Shown here in pieces: positions 35,453 through 47,163 of a DNA stretch of 64,000 nucleotides. Under the pieces are notes generated by a model, which was not told the DNA's origin, searched no databases, and was given only the letters and a program-made list of their open reading frames with translations. Location: the NCBI GenBank assembly GCA_017562135.1, contig QEYB01001398.1:186001-250000 (forward strand). Direction: 5' to 3'. Made by a program: the position numbers and the translations under genes. Each line of letters starts with the position of its first letter. Positions within the stretch are counted from its first letter, which is position 1. Origin of the DNA: Dipylidium caninum. Its lineage: Eukaryota; Platyhelminthes; Cestoda; Cyclophyllidea; Dipylidiidae.

Positions 35453-38400
35453 ATGATAACGATCAGCCTCACACTCGCTCTGCTGGCTCTCTCGGCCCTC
35501 GGACAGGTCGCCTCGCGCAGCCCGGCAGCCTTGCCGCGCGATGAGGAGAAACAGTGGATCCTCGCGGGCCTCTCCCTCATCCGCCGCCTCGACTGCGCCC
35601 ACGTGACGACCATCAACCAGGAGGAATGCCTCAAGGTGCGCGTCTCGCCGGCCTCGAGGTTCGTGGCCCACATGGCGCTGGTGGACGACGAGGGCCCTCG
35701 CGACCTCGTGATGACCCACCCGGAGGTGGAAGGCAGCGGACCAGACGCGGAGGCGGCGCGAACACCCGCGGGGAACCTCACCGGCGTCCTGGTGCTGGAC
35801 CCCCTCGCCGATCGCACTTTCGGACATCCTCTTTTCATCTTCCGCATCGTCGCCTTCAATGGCAGCCGGGAGAACCAGTTGCGCCAATGCTTGGACAATC
35901 GCGGACTAATGTACAGTAGGTGGAAGCATTTCCCCCTCGGATTATATCCTCCCACCCTCCCTTAACTGTGTCATCTTAGGCGAAATGACACCGAATAGGC
36001 AGATAGGCCCCCAAGTAAATTGTCACACTGAGCTTTTTACCTTATCAAAACATCCCCACCAAGCGCTTTTTTCCCTGTTCTGCCGCCGGCGTTTCGGTGT
36101 GCGCCGTCGCTCCCCCGGCGGCGCCTTTGCCGTGGCCCGAGCGCATTACACTTCACGGTAGGCAAACCTGCCTGGGGCAGGACCGTCGCCACTTGGGCCG
36201 GGCGTCTTGGGATGCCCAGCCCATTTAACTGGTGTTCCTTCTTCTCCGCGATTTCCCTCGGATGCGAAGGTGGCGAGGCGTGGCGTCCCTCGCAGCTCCG
36301 CTCCCTCGAAGGCGACACGTCTGCTAGCAGTGGACTCTCCATCCTTTTAGTGGCAGTTTCAAGGGCTGTTTGCGTCAGGACTAGGACAAAATAACTCCCC
36401 GGTCGGCAAATAGAGCTGGCTGTGACCGGAGGCGGGCTCGAGGAGGGAAATCGTTGCTGAGAGAGGAGGCCGAGGTGTGTGTGTGTGTCCAGAAGTCCCG
36501 CTTCCCAATATATCAGTTGTTCTGGCCTCTTTTCGTGCGGAAACGCTTCCACAAAATGACATCTTATCTCCAGTCCCGTTCCCAAGACTTTTGAATCTGC
36601 GTTTGTCATCAAAGCGCGCCCCGAGGGGCGGAGTGGAGGGGTGGCGGGTGGAAGACTGATGGTGGCAGGAGGCGGGTGCCGGGGTGGGCCGAGGGGGCGG
36701 GCGGGGCGGGCGGGCGGCGCGAGGGGAGTGGAGGCATTTCGGAGGGTCCAAACTGTGGCGGGTGGAGGGCGCGCGGAGGAGCTGCGAGAAAAGTCGGACT
36801 TTTCGAGTTGGGCGCCGCACAGGGCCCGTGCTGTGCGGCTAACTGGCAAGTCAATTAGCGTAGCGTTTCTTTTTTTAAACAAAATACACGAGCGCGCCTC
36901 TCTTTCATATGTTCCGATAGTATTGCTAAGAAAACATTCATCAATTCGCCGAACAAACCGGCCAACCAAACAGCATCCGGTTGTCAAGTCAAAATATAGG
37001 CATATAATGTGTGAATATTGCGCATCGCCTGCAGAATCTGCGGAAAAATCGTCTTCCCCCTCCCCCTCCACCTTCTCCTCCTCGTCCCCTTAGCAGTCAC
37101 CGCGGAAGCAATTGGCATCCGGCACTTCTGCAGCACTGAATTTCATTCCTTCCAAAGAGTGTAACAACTCCGCCGTACAATTTTCTGGCTGCGGGTCGGG
37201 GCGGGACGGGACGGGACGGGACAGGCGATCGCTACGCACTGGAGGGGGGGGGGGGGGAAGCAACTTACTGACAACTAGTCAGGGGGCCGAGTTGAAAGGC
37301 GCTGGGGGTATCGGGAGAGTCTCCACCGGACTCGGCCCCGGACTCGACACGCCGACCTGATTGATGGGCCCTCCACTCCGCCCGTCAAAATCAAATGACT
37401 GAAGGCCAGGAAAACCGAACAGTCGTCTCGGGGGAATGCAGACCGAGGAAGCGTCGGGAAGCCTCGACGACGGGGCGCGGAGCTGGAACTGCGCGAGGAT
37501 TACGAGGCGTCTGACCTCACGCAGCCGTCAGTGAGGGGAAAAGTCGGTCGAATTGGCCACGCATGCGCACACCCCGTGTGGAGGGGGAAACGAACGCACC
37601 AACTGTTGGAGATCGGACAGTTAGCAAAGTAATCTAATTATCCTGTCTGAGATGTCCAATACCCCTTGAAGTCGGTAAGAGCCGAACTTTCATTTAGCCG
37701 AGACGTTTGAAGGGCTGCGTGGCCTAATTTGCCGTCTTGTTGTAGCACACTGACAGCACGTTGACTGCTGGGTCGGTCGGTCGGTCGGTCGGTCGGCGGT
37801 CGGTGGGTGGGTGGGTGGGGTGGTAGGTGGGTAGGCAGGCAGGCAGGCTGCCGAGTGTGCACACGGCCGTTTATACCCCAACAAACCAACTTATCGCCTT
37901 TCTTCGACTCTCAGGGAGCGAGTGCATCCACCAGGAAGTCAAGGCGGGCTGTCCTCACGTCTTTCTCTCGGCCGGCCAGCAAACAGAGGAGGTCAGGCCC
38001 AGAGGCGACGATGGAATCTGCGAATACCAGTTCTTACCAATCGTCACGTCCAAGGAGTCCGGGGAAAACCTGCTGCGCTGCGTTCCGCATGCTGCGTCGT
38101 GTCTCTCAACACCTCAGCAACGCCGTCAGCGACGGAAAAGTGAGCGAAAGACCCCCGCCCCCCTCTCCTCCCCCACGTCGATCCCATTGCCTTGCAGTCG
38201 TTACGGGCTCAGAGAGCGCAGCATTCGCGGTGGCTCCGTGGAGGCGAGGAAAGAGTCGCCGTGCCCGCGGGCCGCCCGGCGCCACGACGAGCGTCGGGTG
38301 CGCCGCCGCCGAGGGGGGCGACGAGGAGTGGACACTCGGCAAGGAAGACAGCGCCAAACTCAGGTGGTAAAACGCTTATTTGGTAGGGTTATTCGAGCTG

Positions 38401-41178
38401 TGGTCGGGCGGTGTGGGACTTGCTTCTCCCGCCACTTCAAAGACGAAAGTATGGGGGAATGGAATGCTCGTTTTAAGAGTACAACAACACGTTGCGGAAA
38501 TATTCGGGGACATTATCCAAGCCGCTGCGGCGAGCCATAGCCCTCATTCTCGTTGCCGCTGTCAATTACTACACCTTCTCCGCCTTTTTCGGCAGGACTT
38601 CATCGGAGACGCGTGCTCCTGTCGCCCTACTTGAAGGAGAATCTCTTCTGGGGCAGAGATCCTCAGTGGATCAGCTCCTTGACCCGACAGGAAGTCAGCA
38701 ACGCCTTCTTGACTCAGCCACCCATTCGAGCCTCAACTTTTCCGACGACCGGCCAGTTGTCAGAGCGGCCTGACGATGCCACTGCTGTCTGCTCTGCCTA
38801 CGAGCGATGCGACTACGCGTTGCTGCTGACGAGCAGAGTCGGCGAAGGGGCAGACGCGGACCCCCGCGGGCGCTGGAGGCTCACAGAAACGCCACCTGAT
38901 CGACAAGTTGCGCTCTCTGGGCTTCGACTCGCGCTACCTCTCCGTCTTCTCACCCGAGGAGAGACCGGCCGCTTCATACCACTTTTTCGACTTCCCTGTC
39001 AAAGAGAAAGGTGAATTATGAAGAAAAGTTGCCTAGTTCCCAACGTTAGCTACTTCAAATATCCGTCGAGTCAAGAGTTTGATGATACTGACTCCAAGTA
39101 GAGAGGTATCGTTCACGTAACAATTCCATTCCCCCTTTTTTTCCATCCCGGTGAGAAAAGAGCGGCTCAAATAGTGCAAAATCCCACCCGGATGGGGACC
39201 GACATGGGCCTCAATGACTTCGATTCTCGAGCTGCCTTATTTTCGGCTTCGACGGCAGCTGTGAACGAAATACTCAGGGGAGGCTTTAAAAGGGGAAAAA
39301 TATTGTTGGCAAACGGCTCAAAGCAAAGTTTCCTCGTGAATTAGAGGCGGCTTTTGTAATTTGCTGGTGAAAAGGACGTTATCCTGTGTATTTGCGCAAA
39401 GCAATTTCTGCGCCGCCTCCACCGGGTTGACAAGTTCCTTGATTTTGACTTTTGTAGGAATGTCGATAAATGCGTCGATCAAAAAGGCTTTCCGGGCTAA
39501 ATTGCACAAATTATGTCACACGCCACGCTGTGTCTCTACGCTCTTCCTCTACCTCAACAACTACGTCCTCCCCAATGGCGACATGCTCATCAGCAACGGC
39601 AATCGCGTAAATCATTGCTACTTATTTTGTTTAAGTAGACAACCATCCCCCGTCTCTCTTGGAGAACTCCTCGTGAGCGCCGTGATCCAAACGGCAGCAT
39701 TCATTTGTTCATCAAGATAATTGTTCGTTAGAAAGGTGTTGTACCTGCTTAGAACGTGGTTTTGTGTTTCACTGTGCGTTTTATCTTACTGCTAGAATCC
39801 TTTCTGGGTAGTTTGCTATGATTTTGTTTCCTCATGTAACTATCTTAAAGATAAAAGCAAGATCTTGCTACAAAAATATGCTCGGTTAGACAAAGTCAAA
39901 TGATTTTTGATGTAATCAGTTGACAAAACATGTGCCTTGTCCTTTTAGACCAGCTCGAATGACCGTTACGGGGTGTCTGAGCTGCTCTCAGATCTCAGCG
40001 GGTGCCACGCATCCCTGATATTTACAATCGTGGACCAGAATTTCGGTGGAATTCTTCTGCAGGGCTTGAAGCTACGCTCGAGTGAATTCCCCAATCTTGT
40101 CCTTCTCAGCGCCACCAGGCAGGCGAGTGCTCCTCAGTCAGAGCGAATGGGCCCAAGGAGACCTCTCTCGGAGTTTTTTTACCCTCATCACTACGCCTTT
40201 CGCTTGGGACACTACGACCTCTACGGGGTGGAGGACCTTTTAACGTACGCACTGGAGAACTTGCCGCTCACCCACATGCTGGTCGGGGAAATTGAGAAGG
40301 TGAGATTCACTATGGCTGTGGGTACCGTCTAAGACGTCTCTCGACCAAAATTTCACTTTGCTTGCTTGTCAACGCAGAGACGAATCAAAGTAAAATTAAA
40401 CGTTGCGAAGTTATTTGACATTTCGAGACCTGAACCGCGTAAAGATGTATGAACGTTCAGCTAAGTGAAGTCGGGATGAGTTTATGCACAAAAGCATTGC
40501 TCCACGCGCATGACTTTAAACACGGGACGGGTTAACAGTAACAGAAATCCCACTTCAGCAAATATCCACCGATAAGAGCCCTGACCCTCTTAAAAACAAA
40601 TCAGCCCATGGAAGTGATGTGCTTTGGTCAAGGCGAAATGAATTTTATTTATTTAGACCTAAGTTTGTTAAATGCAGTCAGGTATGAGAGTGGCTTGTTG
40701 GGTAAAATAAACACCGCCTCCGTGTCGATGTAACAGGCTTAAAAAGTTCCTCCGCACACAAAGTTGCGCTCGGATAAGGGCGACTCGTTTTCCTAACAGC
40801 ATCATTTATCCGCCTTACTTGAGGACCTGGAAATGGATGAAGCTAAAATTGGCCGTCTTCTCGGTCGGGTAGGCATTCGCAACTGCAGGTTCTACTGCTT
40901 CGAGTTCACCTGACTTTCAGAATATCAGAACTCTCTATCCGCACATGGAGTTGGGATCGTTTTACGGCAGTCGGGTGCAGGCCCACGCATCGCCCCTGTT
41001 CACGAAGCCCGCGGCCACCAGTCGACAAGAAGGCGGCTTCCTTCAGGGCCGACTGAGTGGACAGGCGCGTGCTCCGCAGTTGTCGCCGCGGCGCTACGTT
41101 GCCGGTTGTGTGAGTCTTTCGCCCATTGACTGGCTGAGGAACTACCTTCCTGCAGCCGACCACTCACAGAGGCGTTGA
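35453..41178 (+). CDS. Predicted secreted protein with a degenerate caspase/legumain-like fold
   Basis: Seven exons (35453-35915, 37915-38139, 38596-38837, 38887-39010, 39458-39606, 39949-40299, 40921-41178) join with matching phases and GT-AG ends to 603 residues. Residues 1-20 (MITISLTLALLALSALGQ) form a signal peptide. Residues 48-229 hold eight Cys, N-glycosylation motifs (NLT, NGS) and no domain I know. Residues 222-235 are polybasic (QQRRQRRKRLHRRR), a furin-type site. Residues 301-500 show the alternating strand/helix pattern of the C13/C14 peptidase fold: CDYALLLTSR, HLIDKLRSLGF, LFLYLNNYVLPNGD, LIFTIVDQNFGG, NLVLLSATRQ. The usual GHG is replaced by NNY (near 386) and the DxCxSG by DQNFGG (430-435), so both catalytic residues appear lost. 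The fold call is inference. Intron 3 is 49 bp with a weak GTCGGC donor. AATAAA lies 167 nt after the stop. Confidence 0.72.
37770..37849. repeat. Tetranucleotide tract (GGTC)n, (GGGT)n, (GGCA)n
   Basis: Three adjacent tetranucleotide runs inside intron 1 of the secreted caspase-fold-like gene, ending about 65 bp before its second exon. Confidence 0.9.
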
Positions 41179-41344
41179 TTGCGTTCATTCTCGAAACATA
41201 ATCAATCAGTTAGACACGCGTGCGCGCGACCATATACCGAACGATTCATATCATAGAAGACCTCTGATTATTTTACATTTATGTGTATTTTAAGGAGGCA
41301 GGAAGAAATGTTGAGCGTTTAAGTGACGACAAACCAATGTACAT

Positions 41345-41350
41345 AATAAA
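41345..41350 (+). terminator. Polyadenylation signal AATAAA of the secreted caspase-fold-like gene
   Basis: First sense AATAAA after the TGA at 41176-41178; another AATAAA-containing stretch follows near 41395. Confidence 0.5.
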
Positions 41351-44196
41351 TCATGCATGTGTACCTTCCCATTCTCTGACTTTTGCAAGCGGCTCAATAA
41401 ATTATCGTTACTAAATAACAATAAGTAGCAAAGTGTGTGAACCGCAAATATGTTAGCGTTATAATTAAACTTCTCCTCAAACACGGGGAAACTCTATCTT
41501 CTAGGTGGTTGAATCAGATCCGGTAATAATACATCCGAAGTGTCGAGTGGAGCAATTCCAAATGGGAACAAAAGAACATATTTCCACCTTCAAAGTTATA
41601 ACTACATCTTGGTTGAAGCATTGCGTTACCCATTCTCTACTTCTCAGGCGGGTCACCAGCTGGGCAGACTTTAGCCATGAATTTATTTGTGAAATTATTC
41701 ACTTCTTCATATCGTAGCATCTAAACCTTGCCCCATTTGTCCTCCTCGAGGCGCACAAGGAGAAAATGGTCAAACTGACACTCATCCAGACGTGGAAGTT
41801 GCATTGTATTAAATTAGTCATAAGCTCGTGTTTTTTCTGGATGATTCATTGATGGCAGTGTTGAAATAAAAAAGCCACAACTGTAGCGTTGGTAACGCAC
41901 TCCGAGGCTGCCTTGAGCCTAGTGAACTGCCGAAAAAGGGTTGAGTGGATATGGCAAGATGGGGACCAGTGCGGGGAAATTATACTGAAGTTTGCTTCAA
42001 GCAGCCGAGTGGGCAACCCAATAGTCAAACCTGGAACGTGGAGACTGTAGATTCGAAATGTTGAGGAGTCAGTTTTCTAATCATCCCTAATGGTGTCTGC
42101 GTATAAAGCTATCCTAATATTTACCTGGAATGGGAATTTTCACTTCGGGAAGTGGAGATGGACCAGTGTCCAGTCAACGCCAATTTGGTGAATGAGTCGA
42201 AGGAGATGCATCCGCCCCCTGTTGATCAACCAGATGGGGAGCAGATGCGCCACCGCCCCTGGAGTGCCACTCGAGGCTTGTCAGCGAAGGGCGAGCGACC
42301 AGCCTGACAGGCGACGACCGCGGGGAATCGGCGATCATCGTCTGAGACTGGGCATGGGCGTTTTACTTGCTAGTGTTGCTAACTCAAGGAGGGGGGGGAG
42401 GGAATTGTCTTTACCTCAAGGTCGTCCGACGATGCCTTTTCTTGGTTAAAAGTTTCCCGATGTTGTGGGAATGAGATAAGCCTGACACGCTCCTCACCAA
42501 CACACACGCACACGCAGTGTCGGTACCGTCTGCGAGACTTTTTCATTCGCCTTAAGTCGATTAACGAAGGTCGGTCATTAAAGGAATTTTGCCATCCTTG
42601 AAATGATTTCACAATTGGTTTGTAAAGCGAAAATGCCTACGAATAGAGCCATAAATTGTGCCTCAACTCCCATCTAACAAAATCCGCTTTTATTTACCTC
42701 ATCGCGTCACCGAAAGTGGTAGTTTAACCACGCACAAAAACAACATCGGTTGTAAAAAAAACTCTTTACTCGTCTCAATCAGCGGCAGTTCGTGCGACGC
42801 AACGGGTGCGACAGGCTCTCGGAGGCGCGTCCCCAGTGCGAGGCGAAGACGTGACGTCTACACGAGCGCACTTAAACGGAGTGAAGAGCGCCTCTGCCAC
42901 GAGTGACATTTCTGCGTCGGTCGCAAGGCCACCAGCGCCGGGCCTGTCGATGGGCGTCACGACCACATTTACTAGTGTTTCATTAGATTCAAGTGACGAA
43001 TGAGGGGCTCTACTCGTCAACTGTCAGCATAACTTTGACAAGACACCAACCGAAAGAGTGCACATACTCGAGACGGGTCTACAACGTCGGGGCGAATAAA
43101 GTTAGCGGCCTCAGGTCCGCTGACATGCACCGCATAGGATACCCGAAGTGAATTCAAAGAAAATTCCCCAAGACTGAGTACGCCGCGAAGTGATAGCAAA
43201 GCCCATAACTCCGCCCTGACGATCACTAGAGGAAGAGGCAGCCCGCCCCTGTCCCTTCACGCCACCGATGCGGCGATCCCTGCGTCAACCGAAAGGACGC
43301 GTCGGCAGGTGCCACACGCATCAGCGAATTGACAGCGAAAGCGTACTGCCAGCTGGCCTTTCGCGTCTTGCCCCCAAGCGATGTCGTGTGAGGCTGGTTT
43401 GTTTACCAAAATAGAACGCAAAACAGCGCTCCAGTTGGCCACTCCTCGATTGCAAACTTCATCTGTGCGCCAAAATGACACAGTCGCGCCCCCGGTAGCC
43501 CTGGAGGCCCACAAATTATTCTGAGCACGGATTAAGCACCGCCGCGACCGAAATCAAGAGGTGCCGTGCCTAGGGAATACCCGCAGGAGGAAGGAAAGCG
43601 CCCGGACTGTCAGTGGACCCGCCCTCGGATAAGAGCTCGAAAAACTTCACAACTCATTCAGCATGCCTGAGAGCAATAGCAAGCACGCACGCCCACCCAA
43701 AGGCACACGCCCCGCCTCAATAAACCGACTCCTCTCTTTGTAACCTGTCCAACTTTGCATCGTGTCGAAGCCCCCCTCCGCCCACCGCACACAAAACCAA
43801 GTTCGTGGAAATTTAGATAGACAGAACCTGAGGCCTCAAGCCACCGCGCGATCATTAGCTCGTCTAGAAGTATCCCGCCCACTTTAGGTTAGGGAAATGG
43901 GGTGATGACGCGAGTCGCCAGCAATCGCGAGTGGATACGATAAGGTAGAACTTAAGTTAGTCCTACATGCAAAAGTTCAAACCTAATAGTGGGGAAACGC
44001 ATCAACCGATGGGCCTTTGCAAAATAACTTCTGGACATCTTCGGAAACCAAGATCAGATTACTCGGCGCACACTTAAGCCGTGAGTGTTAGCATTCACGG
44101 TTACACGGACCAGAACGATGCAAAGTTTACAACCCCTCGGAAAGAAACAAATCATCATTCCTTAAAAATGGCAAATCCTTAGCGAATATTCACAAT
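41351..44196. other. Intergenic region, no supported gene
   Basis: Mixed composition with scattered short frames. A minus-strand frame at 43257-43514 has moderately coding-like composition but no recognisable domain, splice context or partner. I see nothing else to annotate. Confidence 0.45.
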
Positions 44197-44555
44197 TTAT
44201 GTGAATGAGAGGAGTTCCACATCGAAAACTAATGTGGAGTTGGGTGGAATAAGGCCGGAAACACCGGAACTGCCGTAGCCGTAGTCAGGACTGATGGTCA
44301 ACTTTGAACGCTCGCCGATACTCATCTTGGCGACCCCTTCGTCCCATCCTTTGATTACCTACGCAAAATCGACTTAAAAAAAAGGCTTACTTTGCCCATG
44401 CCCAATTTGAACTCAAACGGCTTGCCACGACTCCTGGAAGAGTCAAACTCCTTGCCATTTGTTAAAGTCCCGGTGTAGTGCACACGAACCGTCTGACCCT
44501 TCTTCGGGTAGTTGGTTCCATCACCTGGCTTCAGTACCTCGATGTCGACACCCAT
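44197..44555 (-). CDS. FKBP1A: FKBP12-type peptidyl-prolyl isomerase
   Basis: Two exons (44555-44391 and 44358-44197) give 108 residues, the exact length of human FKBP12. The protein is a single FKBP domain: [67 protein letters not shown], and [14 protein letters not shown]. The pocket residues Tyr, Asp, Phe, Val-Ile and Trp (YTGTL, FDSS, FEF, VIKGW) and the SPDYGYG loop are present, so it should be an active cis-trans prolyl isomerase able to bind FK506/rapamycin-type ligands. It acts in the cytosol, and family members regulate calcium channels and TGF-beta receptors. The intron is only 32 bp. The ATG follows an acceptor-like TTTCAG by six bases. Confidence 0.96.
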
Positions 44556-44570
44556 GCCGGCCTGAAATGG
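44556..44570 (-). promoter_or_regulatory. Splice or trans-splice acceptor directly upstream of the FKBP12 start codon
   Basis: On the minus strand CCATTTCAG is followed by only six bases (GCCGGC) before the ATG. This fits a 5' UTR intron or a spliced-leader acceptor; flatworms trans-splice many mRNAs this way. Sequence alone cannot tell the two apart. Confidence 0.35.
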
Positions 44571-47163
44571 CGTATCCGCGCAAACGATTAACTGCTACCT
44601 CCGCCCGAGGAAAACGGCTATTGGGTACTTTTCGACACGACTAGCCATTGATTGGATGGGACGTTTGATATTAACATGGCATAACAAGAGCAATAAATAT
44701 GTGCTTAAAACAGGTCCGCTCATTGCGATAAATATTCATCATATATATTTGTCACATTGCATTACAAAATTTAAAAGCGCATAATTTTATTTTTTGTTTA
44801 GCGGTTGTAATTTGTAGTGTTTGAAATCGATGATTACAAATTGTAGACGTCAAAAGTTAGTCCAATTTTGCCCCATAGCAATGTGAGTGTGCTATAATCT
44901 TTTAGATTAAACCATATCACCTCTGCGCACCAAATCCAAAATACAAACCATTGTTTATTGAAACTTTCCCAGTTGCATCATTCTTATTTTCATTTCATAA
45001 TAACCCCTGCCTAAAAAGTCGTATTACATCATTATACAGCTTCTACACGTTAAATGTTTGTAGGCTTGCGTTCCTATTTTATTGATTATTACAAACTGCG
45101 ATTGAATTTACCAATACCCCAATCTCCGATTTCCATCTTCAGCGCACTACAATGGTGTGAGGCCATACAATTAACGAAGCCAACGGGACCTATTTGTGCT
45201 TCCTCTAACGCCTTGCAGAAAAAAAATGTATTTCGTGGATCGGCGTTCTAGGCGTCTGTCTATTTCATGAACTATTCACAGTTAAATAATGACAGGCAAT
45301 GATACCAGGATGTCCCGTCAATTTTAAGTAGACACCTTAAGACTTATTCCATAAGCAAATACAAAAAAATGTGAAAATCATTTATCGAGAAACCTATTAA
45401 CCCATTAGTTCATTCCTTCGGTGTTATTAGTTGATCCGCTGTCATGTTGTAGTCATTAAACTACTATGTCCTTAGGTCACTTCAACCTCTTAGATAACAG
45501 TACATATAACAAGGGAGTAATTAGGTATTTACGTCTTGCGATGTTTCGCGAACTACCTCAGAGGCTCCTCTGAGTCACTGGAACGATAATAGGCTTACCG
45601 TTGGCGTCCAGAGGGCATGGAAGGCTGACACGACTCGAGGACCCTGCAGCTTAGCATAGGCACGCAACACGGGCACCCGGAGGGGCGCAGCTCGCTCAAC
45701 CAAGCCTCACTGCAAGCCAATTTTATAATCCAAAACGGGACAGTAAGTCGTCCACGCCGAAAATTTCGCTTTCTCGCCCTCTGTCCCCCTTGAGTGTGGT
45801 TGAAGTGCGGGAAAAAGCCATCGAATGAAAACACCACAATCCTCCACCCTCTAATTTACTTGTCCTAGTTCAATTAAATTTGGCCAAAGCCTCGTCAAAT
45901 TAAACTATCTACCATGGCAGTGAACCACCTAAGGCATGTTGTTTAATCCTTTTAATAGGAGAAAATTGCACCGGATTATCTTCACCACAATTCAATTCAC
46001 TGCGGAAGCACCGACCTCCCGGGCGTAATACCACCACGCCCTCCTCGTCCACTTTCACCCCATTTCGAGCCTAATCACTAAACCTTTTTAGTGCAAATTT
46101 GCATATAAATGAGTTTAAAAGTGATGTGTGTGTGTGGCGATGGGTGTATGAATGGCGTGTCAAGCGGGTAATTAAATTTTGATAAATTTCATCCCAACCA
46201 CCCTTCGCCTGTGCCCTTCTCCGCCCTGAAAAACCCGGATTAGTGGGCTTACCCGCCTCCTTCCCAGCTCACTTTGAGTATGTGGCAAATGAATTACCCC
46301 TCGTTCCAGCCTCGCCACGACTCGTCGCCTTCGCCTGGCCAACGGCCCTCGCAGTCGTCGTCGCTTTCCTCACCACGGCGCGGAGAAGGCATCGAATGGG
46401 ACGGGGAGAGGCCAGTGCTTGCCAGGAATAAGATCACCTCCCAGCTACTTAATGCAGTACAATAAGAAATAAAAAGAATTAACTTGTCTAAAATGGAGGA
46501 AGGAGTGTTAGGCGAGTGGTGAGGAGACGAGAGATGAGAGGGGAGAGCGGAGAAAAGGGGCGGGCTGGAACGTGTGAATCGCAGCACTACGGCCGCACGC
46601 TCCGCTACAAGAGTTTAAGTCTTCCAAATGAGCGTTGGTTGTCTACGGCAGCGCAGGCCGCCGACCCGTCCGCGTTTCATCCACGGCCTCGTCGGCCACC
46701 CTCGTGATGTCGCGTCACTCCGTGTTAATTGTTAATCCCCTCCTTTGGACCGCTAATTGTTTGCACGCAATTACATCAGAGCGCCGAGGCCGCGACTCGA
46801 GTCCCACCCCGCCGACTCGACTGGGCCCGTCGACTTCGCGACGCCTGGAAGCGGGTCTTTTTCCCGACGCTGAGCAATCAATTTCCGCCCACGATTGGCC
46901 CATTGAAACTCGGAGAATGAGAGAAAATTTGGGGAGGAAAGAGGAGTGTCTCGGCAGGGCTCAACCACGGGCCGTCAGGCGGACGATGCCTCTCCTTACG
47001 GCCAATTTAATGTGTATTGCTTTTGCCCCCGCCAGTGCACGGAAATCGCAAATTTTGGTGGATCTTTTGCCCTTCTACGCCAACCACAACAGAATTGTTG
47101 CCAATGAAAGCGAAGAGGTGAGCCTTGGTACTAGGAGTTATACAAATTCTACTTTACAACTAG
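44571..47163. other. AT-rich intergenic region, no supported gene
   Basis: AT-rich from 44.6 to about 46.5 kb, then rising GC. Frames are short and unremarkable. A possible 78-nt plus-strand exon near 47036-47116 (good acceptor and GAG/GTGAGC donor) lies next to the UNCX 3' end but is too short to support. Confidence 0.5.

Noticed and set aside
35239..35955. 238-residue minus-strand open frame
   Set aside because: Antisense shadow of exon 1 of the secreted caspase-fold-like gene, the sense frame of which has a signal peptide and joins other exons in phase.
36037..37071. 344-residue minus-strand open frame
   Set aside because: It lies in intron 1 of the secreted caspase-fold-like gene, is Pro/Arg/Ser-rich, and has no recognisable motif or splice structure.
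47036..47116. Possible plus-strand exon with good acceptor and GTGAGC donor
   Set aside because: Only about 26 codons, no partner exon, and it abuts the UNCX 3' end on the other strand.
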